This document shows, piece after piece, positions 32,911-41,570 of a DNA stretch of 64,000 bases (positions are counted from its first letter, which is position 1; each line of letters begins with the position of its first letter). The notes under the pieces were generated by a model. It made no database searches and was not told the DNA's origin. It saw only the letters and a program-made list of their open reading frames with translations. The position numbers and the translations under genes were made by a program. Origin of the DNA: a virus; IMG/VR virus record IMGVR_UViG_3300017971_004103, positions 1-64,000 of that record; one strand, 5' to 3'.

Positions 32911-33954
32911 ATGGCGAATGATGCTGTAATGAATGTTATTCAACCGTCGGATTGGATGAGTGGAACCATTCCAACTGTATATTCCAGAAGGATATATCAG
33001 GAGGCAATGAATTCTATGCTCTGGTCTAAATTTATGGGTGAAGAGGGTGCTCTTATGCCTATAATCAAAAAGACCGATCTCGTGGCCGAGGCCGGAGGTA
33101 CGATCAATATAATCAGAACCCTGAATCTTACCGGGGATGCACAAACCGGGAGATTAAAGGGTAATGAGGAAAAGATTAATACCCAGGTATTGACTACCAG
33201 CCCTAGCTTAAAACGGCATGGTGTTGCATGGGAAGAGCTCTCGGACAAAAGAGTATCTTTTAGTACGAGAGAGCGTGCAGCCATGCTGCTCCAGAGACGT
33301 TGGGCAGAGCAATTTGACGACGATATCTGGGCTGCAATGGTTGGTACGGGTACTGGTTTTAGCGGAAATGCCCCGACTGTAGTTTGGGGCGGAGATGCAA
33401 CTGCCCTATCCGACATTGATTCGACCGATACTTTCGATATAGACGATATCGATAAGATGAGGGAAAAGCTGGAAGAGAATAAAACTGTTCCCGTTGGTGG
33501 AGCAGAGGGACAATATTGTCTTTTTATTCACACCAGGCAAGCCTACTATCTTGGTATCACCGATGCATGGAGAACCTATCAAAAGGACGCTGATGTAAGG
33601 GGTATCGAGAACTGGCTGTTCTCTGGTGGCAAACCCTACGGTGGAATCAAGGCTTTTGGTTATTGGAATGGTGCTGCTATTTTCAAAACCAATCAAGCCC
33701 CGACCGTGACCTCTACCAGCTCTCCCTCTTGCACTGTTGCAAAGGGTGTAATGGTAGGTTGTGAGGCATTAGCTCATGCTATCGAATCTTACACAATTGA
33801 TGGTGAGATCGTAGAGGGTGTGAAATATGCTGAGCAAATTGATGATTATGGTAATGAAAAGGGCATTGGAGCTGGCGCAAGTTATGAGGATAAAATCCTA
33901 ACTTCCGAAAACCTGGTTCAGATTTGGAGCGCTGCAAACAATCCCAATGCTTAA
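32911..33954 (+). CDS. Major capsid protein (N4-gp56 family)
   Basis: The 347-residue protein has family landmarks: SGTIPTVYSRRIYQEAMNSM, GGTINIIRTLNLTG, HGVAWEELSDKRVSF, FIHTRQAYYL and ILTSENLVQIW. This is the N4-gp56 group of HK97-fold capsid proteins. It follows a scaffold and starts after GAGAGGAGGTGA, the best ribosome-binding site in the region, as expected for the most abundant protein. Confidence 0.9.
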   Translation: MANDAVMNVIQPSDWMSGTIPTVYSRRIYQEAMNSMLWSKFMGEEGALMPIIKKTDLVAEAGGTINIIRTLNLTGDAQTGRLKGNEEKINTQVLTTSPSLKRHGVAWEELSDKRVSFSTRERAAMLLQRRWAEQFDDDIWAAMVGTGTGFSGNAPTVVWGGDATALSDIDSTDTFDIDDIDKMREKLEENKTVPVGGAEGQYCLFIHTRQAYYLGITDAWRTYQKDADVRGIENWLFSGGKPYGGIKAFGYWNGAAIFKTNQAPTVTSTSSPSCTVAKGVMVGCEALAHAIESYTIDGEIVEGVKYAEQIDDYGNEKGIGAGASYEDKILTSENLVQIWSAANNPNA

Positions 33955-33976
33955 CTATATATAACCCATTAACCTG

Positions 33977-34010
33977 ATGGGGGGTGTCTATGGTGCCCCC
34001 CATTATTTAT
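33977..34010 (+). terminator. Terminator after the capsid gene
   Basis: ATGGGGGG (33977-33984) pairs with CCCCCCAT (33996-34003), followed by TATTTATT. The strong GC stem isolates the capsid transcript. Confidence 0.85.
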
Positions 34011-34037
34011 TAACAACCGTATATGGAGGATTTTAAA

Positions 34038-34469
34038 ATGTCAAATGAACAAGTAATGGTAAATCAATATTATGTTATGTGGGTAGGGCAAAAAAACCCT
34101 AAAAGATTGACCTTTCATTGGCGAGGGCAACCTGATCCCCTGAAAACGATTACTTTGCCGAAAGATAAGTGGATGCGTGTAACTGAGCAGGATGCTGCAG
34201 AAATCCGAAGGAGAGCCGGGGACGATAGCCCAAATTGGAAGTTCATGATTAAGCAGGTTATGCCCGCAGAAGATCGCATAGATTATCTCGAAGGGAAACA
34301 TGATGAGTCGGCAAAAACCCCCAATCCCATTAAAGACAGTCCCAAACAAAGTGATACTCAAACTGAAACGATGCCACTAGGTGAGGGCGATGTTTTTAAG
34401 GATTCTCAGGCTTCCCCGGAATCAAACAAAAGGGGCAGACCGAAGAAAAAAGCTGAAATATCAGCATAA
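34038..34469 (+). CDS. Hypothetical virion-region protein
   Basis: The 143-residue frame from ATG 34038 (GGAGG at 34025) has a beta-rich N-terminal domain (LTFHWRGQPDPLKTITLPKD, VTEQDAAEIRRRAG) and a disordered Ser/Pro/Glu tail with a basic end (KRGRPKKKAE). ATG 34023 overlaps the ribosome-binding site and is rejected. A head-decoration or connector role fits the position. Confidence 0.55.
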   Translation: MSNEQVMVNQYYVMWVGQKNPKRLTFHWRGQPDPLKTITLPKDKWMRVTEQDAAEIRRRAGDDSPNWKFMIKQVMPAEDRIDYLEGKHDESAKTPNPIKDSPKQSDTQTETMPLGEGDVFKDSQASPESNKRGRPKKKAEISA

Positions 34470-34483
34470 TCGAGGAGTAGAAC

Positions 34484-35179
34484 ATGGCAGGAAATTACAT
34501 AACAAGCACTAGCGTTTTAGTATTTCCCAATGGCAGGAAATTTGAAAAGTATCTTGATCCAGACCTAAAGCAGTCTGAGAAAGATACTGCCCTTGATTTA
34601 ATTATAACCGAGTCAGAAAATTGGGTTGATAATCAGCTCAAGGGAAATACTGCCATCCCCGCTACTCACATCATATCAGATTGTAAACAGATTGCCCTTG
34701 AATATGCACGGGCACTGATGTTTAGAGATAATCCTATCGTTACAGATGATGATAAAGAAAAGAGGGCAAAACAGTATTTCGAGCAGGCTGAAAATCTGAT
34801 TAGAAATCTACGGTATGGAGCTAGTGCCGATATCCCCGTTGCATCTTCTCAGAATACTGGTGACGGGACAATGTCTGTTGTGACCGTTGATGATAACGAA
34901 ACGATTACCGAGTCATGGATTGTTCGGTGCATATCCGAGACTGAGCCCACCTTTGAAGTAATCGGGAGCATAACGGGTGCTCTTTACAATTACGATCTTA
35001 CCTACGAAATATATCCCGATCAATACAATTCTGAAAAGTATGGTGATCAAAGAAAGATATGTTTTGTAATTACAGAGGGTGAATATGCATTCGTCTTAGA
35101 GGATGAATTTACATTCAAAACCTATGCCGCCTCATGGAATCAGAAAATGTTCGGAAGCGGTCAGATAATATTGGGGTAG
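34484..35179 (+). CDS. Head-tail connector-like protein
   Basis: This 231-residue protein has a helical N-terminal half (ALDLIITESENWVDNQL, QIALEYARALMFRD, EKRAKQYFEQAENLI), as in gp6/DUF1320-type head completion proteins, and a beta-rich C-terminal domain. It starts after CGAGGAG. Position between capsid and tail-completion genes supports a connector. Confidence 0.6.
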   Translation: MAGNYITSTSVLVFPNGRKFEKYLDPDLKQSEKDTALDLIITESENWVDNQLKGNTAIPATHIISDCKQIALEYARALMFRDNPIVTDDDKEKRAKQYFEQAENLIRNLRYGASADIPVASSQNTGDGTMSVVTVDDNETITESWIVRCISETEPTFEVIGSITGALYNYDLTYEIYPDQYNSEKYGDQRKICFVITEGEYAFVLEDEFTFKTYAASWNQKMFGSGQIILG

Positions 35180-35182
35180 ACA

Positions 35183-35533
35183 ATGTCGTGCAATGAATGC
35201 AAGAAGCTCAATACTCTATTGAAACAAATCATTAATGCCCTTGCAGACTATGATATTGTGCATACTGAATTTCCCCTGAATCTGTTAAGAGAATATCAGA
35301 AAAAAGATATGATCCGAGGTCTTGCCGTTGATGATATGAAAAGGATTTACATTGATAAGAATGCCTGCAGTAGCGAGAGAAGAGAGGCAGTTATACATGA
35401 GCTATTGCATATATTTAATTATCAAAGCGGTGAGTTAGACAATGTCAGTACTGCCGAGGAAGAAAATCATGTGATAAGAAAGACAAAAGAGGTAAAAGAT
35501 TTGCTTTATTCGCAAAAGGGGAAAAAGAAATGA
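35183..35533 (+). CDS. Putative HExxH metallopeptidase
   Basis: The 116-residue product carries VIHELLHIFNYQSGE, an HELLH zinc site, with a downstream Glu-rich region that could supply the third ligand. Small phage proteins of this type resemble the ImmA/IrrE and SprT-like groups. The N terminus has CNEC. Target unknown; a second HExxH protein lies at 44659. It overlaps the lipoprotein gene by 4 nt. Confidence 0.6.
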   Translation: MSCNECKKLNTLLKQIINALADYDIVHTEFPLNLLREYQKKDMIRGLAVDDMKRIYIDKNACSSERREAVIHELLHIFNYQSGELDNVSTAEEENHVIRKTKEVKDLLYSQKGKKK

Positions 35534-35895
35534 AGGATGTATGGAAAGTAGGGTTGTGGCTAAATATTTTATTGGTGCTTTCATTGTGTGTGTTGATGAT
35601 GGGATGTACCCTTAAGATAAATGTTGGGCTTGGTAATACAATTCACAGCGAGCTTGGCACAGCCGATTTAGATACTGCCCTTGTCAATAAGATGAAAACT
35701 GAAATCAAAAATGAAATGGATACTGAAATAAAGGCTAAGGATATCGGCCAGGGCAATGTTAATGAAATTGATTCTGAGATCGGGACTGCCAAGCAGACCA
35801 AAACCGATCAAAGCGTAAATATTGTCCCACAAAAGAAAAGAGGCCCCGTCACAAGCACAATCATCTGGGTATTAGATAATATTAAAAGGTTTTAG
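35530..35895 (+). CDS. Predicted lipoprotein
   Basis: The 121-residue product has a signal sequence ending in a lipobox (LCVLMMGC, Cys at residue 26), a mature part with a helical repeat (KMKTEIKNEMDTEIKAKDIG) and a basic C terminus. It could be an outer-membrane spanin component, but it lacks the usual Pro-rich stretch and a partner gene is not evident. Confidence 0.6.
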   Translation: MKDVWKVGLWLNILLVLSLCVLMMGCTLKINVGLGNTIHSELGTADLDTALVNKMKTEIKNEMDTEIKAKDIGQGNVNEIDSEIGTAKQTKTDQSVNIVPQKKRGPVTSTIIWVLDNIKRF

Positions 35896-35905
35896 GTGAA
35901 AGCAA

Positions 35906-36040
35906 ATGCCATGTATTTATGATCCCAACACTGGCAAGTGGAAAATAGGCAATGGTAAACCCATATATCCCACAAAGGCGAAGTGTGAAAAGGCACTCAA
36001 GGGGTATTATTCTAGTAAGCGCAAGAAGGGAAAGAAGTAA
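35906..36040 (+). CDS. 44-residue basic protein
   Basis: The frame MPCIYDPNTGKWKIGNGKPI ends KRKKGKK. It is a small Lys-rich protein of a type common near phage head-tail genes. The ribosome-binding site is weak (AGGTGAAAGC). Its stop overlaps the next ATG (TAATG). Confidence 0.5.
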   Translation: MPCIYDPNTGKWKIGNGKPIYPTKAKCEKALKGYYSSKRKKGKK

Positions 36041-36495
36041 TGGACATAGCACAACTACCCAAAGATATAAGCAAGCTGGCTAAGCGGATAGGGGATACTC
36101 GACCTTTAATGGAAGACCTGGCGGGTCTTTTTATACATAGAACAGAAAAGAAATGGGACAAAAGGGGTGAGGGTGAAAATTATCAAGGTGTGCAATGGCC
36201 GAAACTTGCCGAATCAACCGCCATGAAGATAAAAAGCAAATCAACTGGTGCAAGGCGTGGCTATGAACACATGCTAGTTGATGAAGGATTAATGCGCACT
36301 GCCCTTACTAAAAGTGTCAGTGAAAAAGAGGCCAAGATATTCTTTATGTCACCAGAAGGCAAGAAGTATATGCACCATCATTTTGGAATGGGTAATTTAC
36401 CCAAGCGAGTTGTGTTGGACATCACAAAGGAAGATGATAAGGCACTTGATAAAAGAGCACTAGAATTTATTGATAAGGCATTGTCTAAGAAATAA
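36040..36495 (+). CDS. Virion morphogenesis/tail completion protein (Mu gpG-like)
   Basis: This 151-residue protein has YQGVQWPKLAESTAMK, EHMLVDEGLMRTALTKSV and YMHHHFGMGNLPKR. These match the phage virion morphogenesis family (W.pl...t...k; l..tG.L..s; hq.G...iPkR) that closes the head-tail joint. A terminator follows. Confidence 0.75.
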   Translation: MDIAQLPKDISKLAKRIGDTRPLMEDLAGLFIHRTEKKWDKRGEGENYQGVQWPKLAESTAMKIKSKSTGARRGYEHMLVDEGLMRTALTKSVSEKEAKIFFMSPEGKKYMHHHFGMGNLPKRVVLDITKEDDKALDKRALEFIDKALSKK

Positions 36496-36520
36496 ATAAG
36501 TCACAAAAGATTAATTACAG

Positions 36521-36556
36521 AAGTGACACCTGTAACATTTAGGTGTCACTTTTTTA
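36521..36556 (+). terminator. Strong rho-independent terminator
   Basis: AAGTGACACCT (36521-36531) pairs perfectly with AGGTGTCACTT (36541-36551), followed by TTTTT. Confidence 0.95.
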
Positions 36557-36566
36557 TTGGTGAAAA

Positions 36567-37001
36567 ATGAGCTTAAAAACAGTTAGAAAAAATCTGAAAG
36601 AACAGCTTGAAGATGATAACAATCTTCAGAGTATGTTTAAGACTTTCTTAATTGAAAGGCGTCCAGAAGTAAATGAGCTTGACGCGATAACAGTTAGAAA
36701 AACTGATTCAGAGGAAGCCAAGGAAGAGTTTGGGTCAAACTATAATGTAGCAGCGACTTATCATTTTGAAATTGTTGCTACAATACAAAAAGCTAACCTT
36801 GAGGCTGGGGACGAAGCGCAGCTATTATCAGATCAGTATATACGACAGGCATTGAGAACAAGTCTTGACCTGAGTAATACCATAGGATTTATGAAAATTG
36901 GAAAAACTACCTGGGGTTATGATGCTCAGAACCAGAACATATTCTATACTATTGTTGCGGTTCAGTGCAAATTAGATGAAGACCCGACGGATAGGGATTA
37001 A
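36567..37001 (+). CDS. Probable tail terminator-like protein
   Basis: The 144-residue protein (helical N terminus, then AATYHFEIVATIQKANLEAG and FYTIVAVQCKLDEDPT) has the alpha-beta size and place of tail-terminator or head-tail-joining proteins. No motif is decisive; the call is by position and fold impression. Confidence 0.5.
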   Translation: MSLKTVRKNLKEQLEDDNNLQSMFKTFLIERRPEVNELDAITVRKTDSEEAKEEFGSNYNVAATYHFEIVATIQKANLEAGDEAQLLSDQYIRQALRTSLDLSNTIGFMKIGKTTWGYDAQNQNIFYTIVAVQCKLDEDPTDRD

Positions 37002-37004
37002 TCA

Positions 37005-37343
37005 ATGGGAATGAATTATTATTGGTATAAAAATAAGCCATGCCCTGCTTGCGGCAGAAATGATGAACCACTACATGTCGGCAAGAGTAGTGCTGGATGG
37101 GTATTTTCATTACATATAGTACCCGAAGAAAACATTAATGATTTTGAAGACTGGCTCAAAAAGTTTGATATTAAGGGTTCTTACATTGAAAATGAAGATG
37201 GTGAGAAAAAAACAAGAGAAGAAATGATTGATACTATTACCAAGAGAAAACATCCCGACGGTTTATTGAGACATGATTTAGGGGGGATTTGTCTTAAGCA
37301 TGGAAAGGGAACGTGGGATTGTCTTGAGGGTAAATTTAGTTAG
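37005..37343 (+). CDS. Conserved phage protein with CPACG opening
   Basis: This 112-residue protein reads NYYWYKNKPCPACGRNDEPL, then HVGKSSAGWVFSLH and later GICLKHGKG. The 'CP.CGR.d..HiGKSS.GW.F.lh' pattern recurs in many phages near the baseplate or tail region and likely binds zinc. Function unknown. Confidence 0.65.
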   Translation: MGMNYYWYKNKPCPACGRNDEPLHVGKSSAGWVFSLHIVPEENINDFEDWLKKFDIKGSYIENEDGEKKTREEMIDTITKRKHPDGLLRHDLGGICLKHGKGTWDCLEGKFS

Positions 37344-37355
37344 GGGAGGTGTAAT

Positions 37356-37703
37356 ATGAAGAAAAAGGTAAGATATTTGGTTGATCAAGTTACTAATCAC
37401 GGAATAGTTAAAATAGGTGATGAGAAATTGGTTGATGCCGAGATTGCGGAGATTGAAGTAAAGAGGGGGTTGGCGGAATATATTATAGAACCAACACCAA
37501 GCTATAAGAATTGGGGCATACCAAGAGAAGTAGAAAAACCAACACCCGCTAAGACAGAAGAAGATAATAAGGACTCTATTGTCAATGAATTGAAATCAGA
37601 TGAGCTCTCCGATACTCCACCGCCCGAAAGCATGCCCCTGGAATCACCAAGTACCATAATCGAATCAAAATCGGCAAGCAGGAGAAGAAAAAGAAGAAAG
37701 TAA
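37356..37703 (+). CDS. Small domain protein with disordered tail
   Basis: The product is 115 residues. Residues 1-50 (VTNHGIVKIGDEKLVDAEIA, EVKRGLAEYI) resemble the N terminus of the next gene, a GT9 enzyme. Residues 60-115 are Pro/Glu/Ser-rich and end SRRRKRRK. The shared domain looks like a short structural module found in phage head-tail proteins. Confidence 0.55.
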   Translation: MKKKVRYLVDQVTNHGIVKIGDEKLVDAEIAEIEVKRGLAEYIIEPTPSYKNWGIPREVEKPTPAKTEEDNKDSIVNELKSDELSDTPPPESMPLESPSTIIESKSASRRRKRRK

Positions 37704-37722
37704 AAATTAAATAAGAGATAGA

Positions 37723-38874
37723 ATGAAAAAGACAGTAATAATTGAATGGACTGAAGACCAACTCACACCATACGGTACAGTTAAAAAGGGTGGGATAAAG
37801 GAATTATCAGAAAGTGAAGCAAAACCCTATTTGGATAGGGGTTTATGTATTATCCCAGAATCGGTAATGGTTGAATATACAGGAATTCATGAATCCAAGA
37901 GAATAAAATTCAGAGGAGAAACATATGCCTTTATCAAGGGACATCCTCGCGTAGTTCCCGTAATTCTTGCAAGAGAAGTCAGGCATTTCAAAGATTCATT
38001 TAAAATCAAACCTACAAAGATACCTTCAATTATATTTTCAAAAAGCAGCAAACCCCAAAAGCATTTTATCATTAAATATAATGGAAATTTCGGCGATGTG
38101 TTAAGGGCAACCTGTGTGGCAGAATCCTTATACCATGAAGGGTATACCGTAAGTTTCGATATTAAGAAACATATGGAAGAGCTTTTGTATAATAATCCTT
38201 TTATCAGCCCACACAAAGAAAAGGCAGAAATTATTGACCTTGATAAAATCAGGGTTCATGCCCTTGAATCTGAAAATGTGTTGAGAACCAATACATGGCT
38301 AAAGGCAATTGGATTAGAAGACAGCCCCTTTAGAAAGCCCTCATATTTTCCCAGTAAAGAAGAAATTGAGAAGGCCAGAAGGATTGTAAAAGACGATAAG
38401 TTCACAATCGGCTTGGGTACTAGGGCAAGTGTTCCCGGTAAGACATGGCATGGGTTCGATGATTTGAAAAAGAGATTAAAACCAAAGAACAGAGTCCTTG
38501 TCTTAGATAGAATGGTTAGTGGTGCACATCCGGGATTAATGGAATATCGATATTCACTTAGGCACGTAGGGGCAATTATAAGCTTATGCAATCTCATTGT
38601 AACTAATGACAGCCTGATCCTACATCTTGCCGGTGCAATGGATGTCCCGTGTATTGGGTTATTTGGGAATACCAATGGAAAGGTAATGACTCAAAACTAT
38701 CCATTTTGTGTACCGATTCAGGGGAAGTGTATCAAAAAATCTACCCTATCTAGCAATTCTGTCAAACCTTGTTGGTACGATGTTTGTCAGGAATACCACG
38801 ATGGTGAATTACCATGTCTCGGTAACATAGAAGTTGATGAAGTTTTATCTGAAATCCGTAAAATGAGGTGTTAA
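37723..38874 (+). CDS. GT9 (heptosyltransferase-like) with N-terminal phage domain
   Basis: This 383-residue protein has residues 1-90 related to the preceding small protein (LTPYGTVKKGGIKELSESEA). A GT-B fold of the GT9 family follows: FIIKYNGNFGDVLRATCVAE and the C-terminal IVTNDSLILHLAGAMDVPCI with GLFGNTN. GT9 enzymes add heptose to lipopolysaccharide cores. A fusion of a phage module to GT9 is unusual. It opens the second glycan block. Confidence 0.75.
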   Translation: MKKTVIIEWTEDQLTPYGTVKKGGIKELSESEAKPYLDRGLCIIPESVMVEYTGIHESKRIKFRGETYAFIKGHPRVVPVILAREVRHFKDSFKIKPTKIPSIIFSKSSKPQKHFIIKYNGNFGDVLRATCVAESLYHEGYTVSFDIKKHMEELLYNNPFISPHKEKAEIIDLDKIRVHALESENVLRTNTWLKAIGLEDSPFRKPSYFPSKEEIEKARRIVKDDKFTIGLGTRASVPGKTWHGFDDLKKRLKPKNRVLVLDRMVSGAHPGLMEYRYSLRHVGAIISLCNLIVTNDSLILHLAGAMDVPCIGLFGNTNGKVMTQNYPFCVPIQGKCIKKSTLSSNSVKPCWYDVCQEYHDGELPCLGNIEVDEVLSEIRKMRC

Positions 38875-38881
38875 AAAAGAA

Positions 38882-39097
38882 ATGAATACCCCGATTTTAG
38901 TATGGAAGTTTTACGAAGCACCCAAAGAGTTTCAAGCACTTTCCAAACATGGTGGGGATGAGGATTATTTGGCATATGTCCCCGATGGGGCAAATTATAA
39001 TTATATCCCATGGCTAGAAGAAGGATCATTTGGGGTGTGTGACATACATTCCACAAAGGTTGAAGGAGGGACGGTTTATATAGGTGCACATGCCTGA
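38882..39097 (+). CDS. Conserved small phage protein
   Basis: The 71-residue product has PILVWKFYEAPKEFQALSKH, GGDEDYLAYVP and YIPWLEEGSFGVCDIH, ending VYIGAHA. This family is widespread among phages and has no known role. It starts 7 nt after the GT9 stop. Confidence 0.65.
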   Translation: MNTPILVWKFYEAPKEFQALSKHGGDEDYLAYVPDGANYNYIPWLEEGSFGVCDIHSTKVEGGTVYIGAHA

Positions 39098-39120
39098 AAT
39101 TTATAAGATGAGGTATTAAG

Positions 39121-39336
39121 ATGCAAGGAGTAAAACAACTTGCCTACCCCCCAATATTTCAGAAAAAGTATTGCAAGAACTGTAATAGAAACATTTCTCC
39201 AGGTGGGGTCTATTGTTATGGTGGCAAAAATCCCTATACTGGTGAAATCATAAAAATCCCCAAGAGTACTTATAATTCAGATGGAAATTGTAAATACTAC
39301 AAAAGAAGGTGGTGGAAATTCTGGTGTTATAAGTGA
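39121..39336 (+). CDS. Small Cys-rich phage protein
   Basis: The 71-residue product has CKNCNRNISPGGVYCYGG and CKYYKRRWWKFWCYK. Four to five Cys and aromatic-basic residues suggest a metal-binding peptide. Function unknown. Confidence 0.5.
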   Translation: MQGVKQLAYPPIFQKKYCKNCNRNISPGGVYCYGGKNPYTGEIIKIPKSTYNSDGNCKYYKRRWWKFWCYK

Positions 39337-39378
39337 CACAAAAAATGATCAAATTCAATAATAGAGGAATAAACAATC

Positions 39379-39465
39379 ATGGCCAAGAAAAAAGGTAAGA
39401 AGAAAAAAAAGAAAAAGGCACCTGAGCCCACAAGATCAAGGGCGGGGAGCATAACAAAAAGATAA
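39379..39465 (+). CDS. 28-residue Lys-rich mini-protein
   Basis: The frame MAKKKGKKKKKKKAPEPTRS ends GSITKR. The next gene is a similar 29-residue protein, which supports both as real. The ribosome-binding site is weak. Confidence 0.45.
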   Translation: MAKKKGKKKKKKKAPEPTRSRAGSITKR

Positions 39466-39484
39466 TTGAATCAAATGGGAGGTG

Positions 39485-39574
39485 ATGTATTTGGCAAAGA
39501 AAGCAGGCAAGAAAAAGAAGAGGAAAGAGGCTATGCCAGAAAGAACCAAATCGGGTAGATTCAAAAAGAAATGA
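39485..39574 (+). CDS. 29-residue Lys-rich mini-protein
   Basis: MYLAKKAGKKKKRKEAMPER ends KSGRFKKK and follows GGGAGGTG. It shares the AKK.GKKKK...PE.T.S.G pattern with its neighbour. A third, longer basic protein is at 57868. Confidence 0.5.
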   Translation: MYLAKKAGKKKKRKEAMPERTKSGRFKKK

Positions 39575-39583
39575 TTATTTTGC

Positions 39584-39608
39584 GGGGATAGTATTAATGC
39601 CTATCCCC
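39584..39608 (+). other. Stem-loop before the ParB-like gene
   Basis: GGGGATAG (39584-39591) pairs with CTATCCCC (39601-39608). No T-run follows, so it may be an RNA-stability or attenuation element. Confidence 0.5.
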
Positions 39609-39623
39609 TAGGACTTATAAAAT

Positions 39624-40133
39624 ATGGAAATAAAGACAATACCTATTTCTAAATTAAAATTCGCTGATTATAATCCTCGCCAGCATCCAGACAAAGCCAT
39701 TGAGCGATTAGTTAAATCTATAGAAAAATACGGGTGGACTAATCCGGTGCTTGTGCAGAAAGGATCACATATTATTATAGCGGGTCATGCCAGAGTAAGG
39801 GCAGCCCAAAAACTAGGCATTAAAAAAGTACCTGTTATATATCTTGATTTTGACGATGTTACTACCAAGGCTTATGCGATAGCCGATAATCGCCTTGCAG
39901 AACTTACAGAATGGGACTACCCCCTCCTAAAAAATCTTGTTGTGGATATTGATGATGGGGCATTTGATCTTGAATTAACCGGATTTGATGAGCTTGAGCT
40001 TAAAGAGGTTTTTGATTATGAGGGGTTGAATGTAGACAACAAGGGCGGCAAGACCGGAAGCTCTAAGAATAAAACACTTGTATGCCCCGAATGTGGCTAT
40101 GAGTTCCCCTCTAAAAAAGGCAAAGAAAATTGA
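39624..40133 (+). CDS. ParB-like nuclease domain with C-terminal zinc ribbon
   Basis: This 169-residue protein has a ParB/sulfiredoxin-type domain: ISKLKFADYNPRQHPDKAIE, GWTNPVLV, and IIAGHARVRAAQKLGIKKVPV with the GHxR motif. After an acidic linker comes a CPECGYEF ribbon with only one visible CxxC. In many phages this domain is fused to a DNA methyltransferase; here that part is absent. It probably binds or nicks DNA, or uses CTP as a clamp. Confidence 0.75.
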   Translation: MEIKTIPISKLKFADYNPRQHPDKAIERLVKSIEKYGWTNPVLVQKGSHIIIAGHARVRAAQKLGIKKVPVIYLDFDDVTTKAYAIADNRLAELTEWDYPLLKNLVVDIDDGAFDLELTGFDELELKEVFDYEGLNVDNKGGKTGSSKNKTLVCPECGYEFPSKKGKEN

Positions 40134-41098
40134 TTAAAAAAAAGTCGCTTAGAATCTGCGATTACATGGTGCAACCGCCACACCAATTCGAGTTAGCTAA
40201 ATTAGGTCATTCATTCTTTTTTCTCCGCGAAAACCTAATATACGACTGGCGGGTAAACACCAGACCACAACCATATAATTGCTATTTTATCAGCACGGCA
40301 AACCCCAATGATTTTGATTTGATCATTGCCCACAATGGCAGACAGATTAGGCAGATTGAAGAGTGGAAAGTATCAGGGGCACTTACAAAAGATATTCCCC
40401 TGATTTACATTTTCCATTTTCAACCGAGTGGTGACAGTGTCGAAATAGAGGACATGGCAAAGAAACTTGGGGGGTATCATCTAGTTTTCAACAGCTATGA
40501 TTCGCAGAAATCTTGGAATATGCCCAACCCCAGTCAGCGCACTATCATACATGGATTTAATCAAGATGAGTGGCATGAGTGGCATGGTGGGATTAATGGT
40601 GTATTAACCGTAGCGGGCAGAATGGGTGACAGGCCCCATGTAACCGGCTATCAATTTTGGAAAGATGTAGTTACCGGGCTCGATTGTGAAAAGCTAGTCA
40701 TGGGTAGTAAGTGGGAAAAGATGAGGCGATGGGAAAAAGAGATAGTAAGACATTCAAGAGATTGGAGTGATTTAAAAGAAACCCTAGCCTCATACGATGT
40801 TTATTTTTCCCCTACTCATGAAAGTCCATTCCCCAGGGCAAGAAGTGAGGCATTTGTAACGGGGATGCCGATGGTGACGACGCCGGATCATAATGTAAAT
40901 CTTTATGTAGAACATGGGATAAATGGTTATGTTACCAATGATGCCGATGAAGCCGCTGATTATATTAATATGCTATTGGGTAATAAGAAATTAAGAACTA
41001 AATTTAGCAAGAATGCTAGGGAAAAAGCTAGAGAAGTTTTAAACATAGACAGATTTTTAAAGGAATGGAATGACTTGCTTGATTTTGTGATGGGGTAG
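40130..41098 (+). CDS. GT4-family glycosyltransferase
   Basis: This 322-residue GT-B protein has a Rossmann-like start, a VFNSYDSQKSW middle, and the GT4 acceptor/donor region VYFSPTHESPFPRARSEAFV followed by TGMPMVTTP. The Glu in RSEAF occupies the EX7E-like site. It starts at TTG 40130, overlapping the ParB stop. Confidence 0.75.
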   Translation: MIKKKSLRICDYMVQPPHQFELAKLGHSFFFLRENLIYDWRVNTRPQPYNCYFISTANPNDFDLIIAHNGRQIRQIEEWKVSGALTKDIPLIYIFHFQPSGDSVEIEDMAKKLGGYHLVFNSYDSQKSWNMPNPSQRTIIHGFNQDEWHEWHGGINGVLTVAGRMGDRPHVTGYQFWKDVVTGLDCEKLVMGSKWEKMRRWEKEIVRHSRDWSDLKETLASYDVYFSPTHESPFPRARSEAFVTGMPMVTTPDHNVNLYVEHGINGYVTNDADEAADYINMLLGNKKLRTKFSKNAREKAREVLNIDRFLKEWNDLLDFVMG

Positions 41099-41100
41099 TG

Positions 41101-41424
41101 ATGGAAGATGAGAGAAAGGAAGCGATAAAAGCCGCAGAGTCTATTGCGGAGGCGATTGAAAGCAAGGTCGAGGAAAATCTTAGCGAACTAACAAAGGGCT
41201 TTGGGGTATGCAGTAAATGCAAACATCTTAGAGTAGTAGAAACACAGTATGGTAGATATACAACGGAATGTAATTGTTTTTATGATGAGTGTAAAATTAA
41301 GCCCAATCGCATTGACCCCATAATAAGATGTTCAAGGTTTTGGAATAAGGAATGGGCGGATTTTAGAGATTTAGAAAAACTAGCAATATTGATTGAACCG
41401 GATAAGAAAAGGCCAGGGTTTTAA
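41101..41424 (+). CDS. Cys-rich protein
   Basis: This 107-residue protein has a helical N terminus (IKAAESIAEAIESKVEENLS) and CSKCKHLRVVETQY...ECNCFYDECKIKP...RCSRFW. The metal-binding pattern is shared by several small phage proteins. GTG 41098 would add one residue. A terminator follows at once. Confidence 0.55.
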   Translation: MEDERKEAIKAAESIAEAIESKVEENLSELTKGFGVCSKCKHLRVVETQYGRYTTECNCFYDECKIKPNRIDPIIRCSRFWNKEWADFRDLEKLAILIEPDKKRPGF

Positions 41425-41429
41425 AAAAC

Positions 41430-41479
41430 GCCCTATGCAACCAACCCCAAGGGATGGGGATTTGCGACCATAGGGCTTT
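41430..41479 (+). terminator. Terminator-like hairpin
   Basis: GCCCTATG (41430-41437) pairs with CATAGGGC (41469-41476), followed by TTT. Inside, CCCC (41445-41448) pairs with GGGG (41456-41459). Confidence 0.65.
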
Positions 41480-41485
41480 ACAGGG

Positions 41486-41557
41486 AAGGACGGTAGTAGC
41501 TTCCTACTGTCCTTTCGGATGTCGAAAGAAGCGACTATTTTAATGGTTTCGGCATCC
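41486..41557 (+). other. Two further stem-loops
   Basis: AAGGACGGTAG (41487-41497 region) pairs with CTACTGTCCTT. GGATGTCGAAA (41517-41527) pairs with TTTCGGCATCC (41547-41557) with one G-U. Neither is followed by a T-run. Confidence 0.55.
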
Positions 41558-41570
41558 AGATAATTAAATC

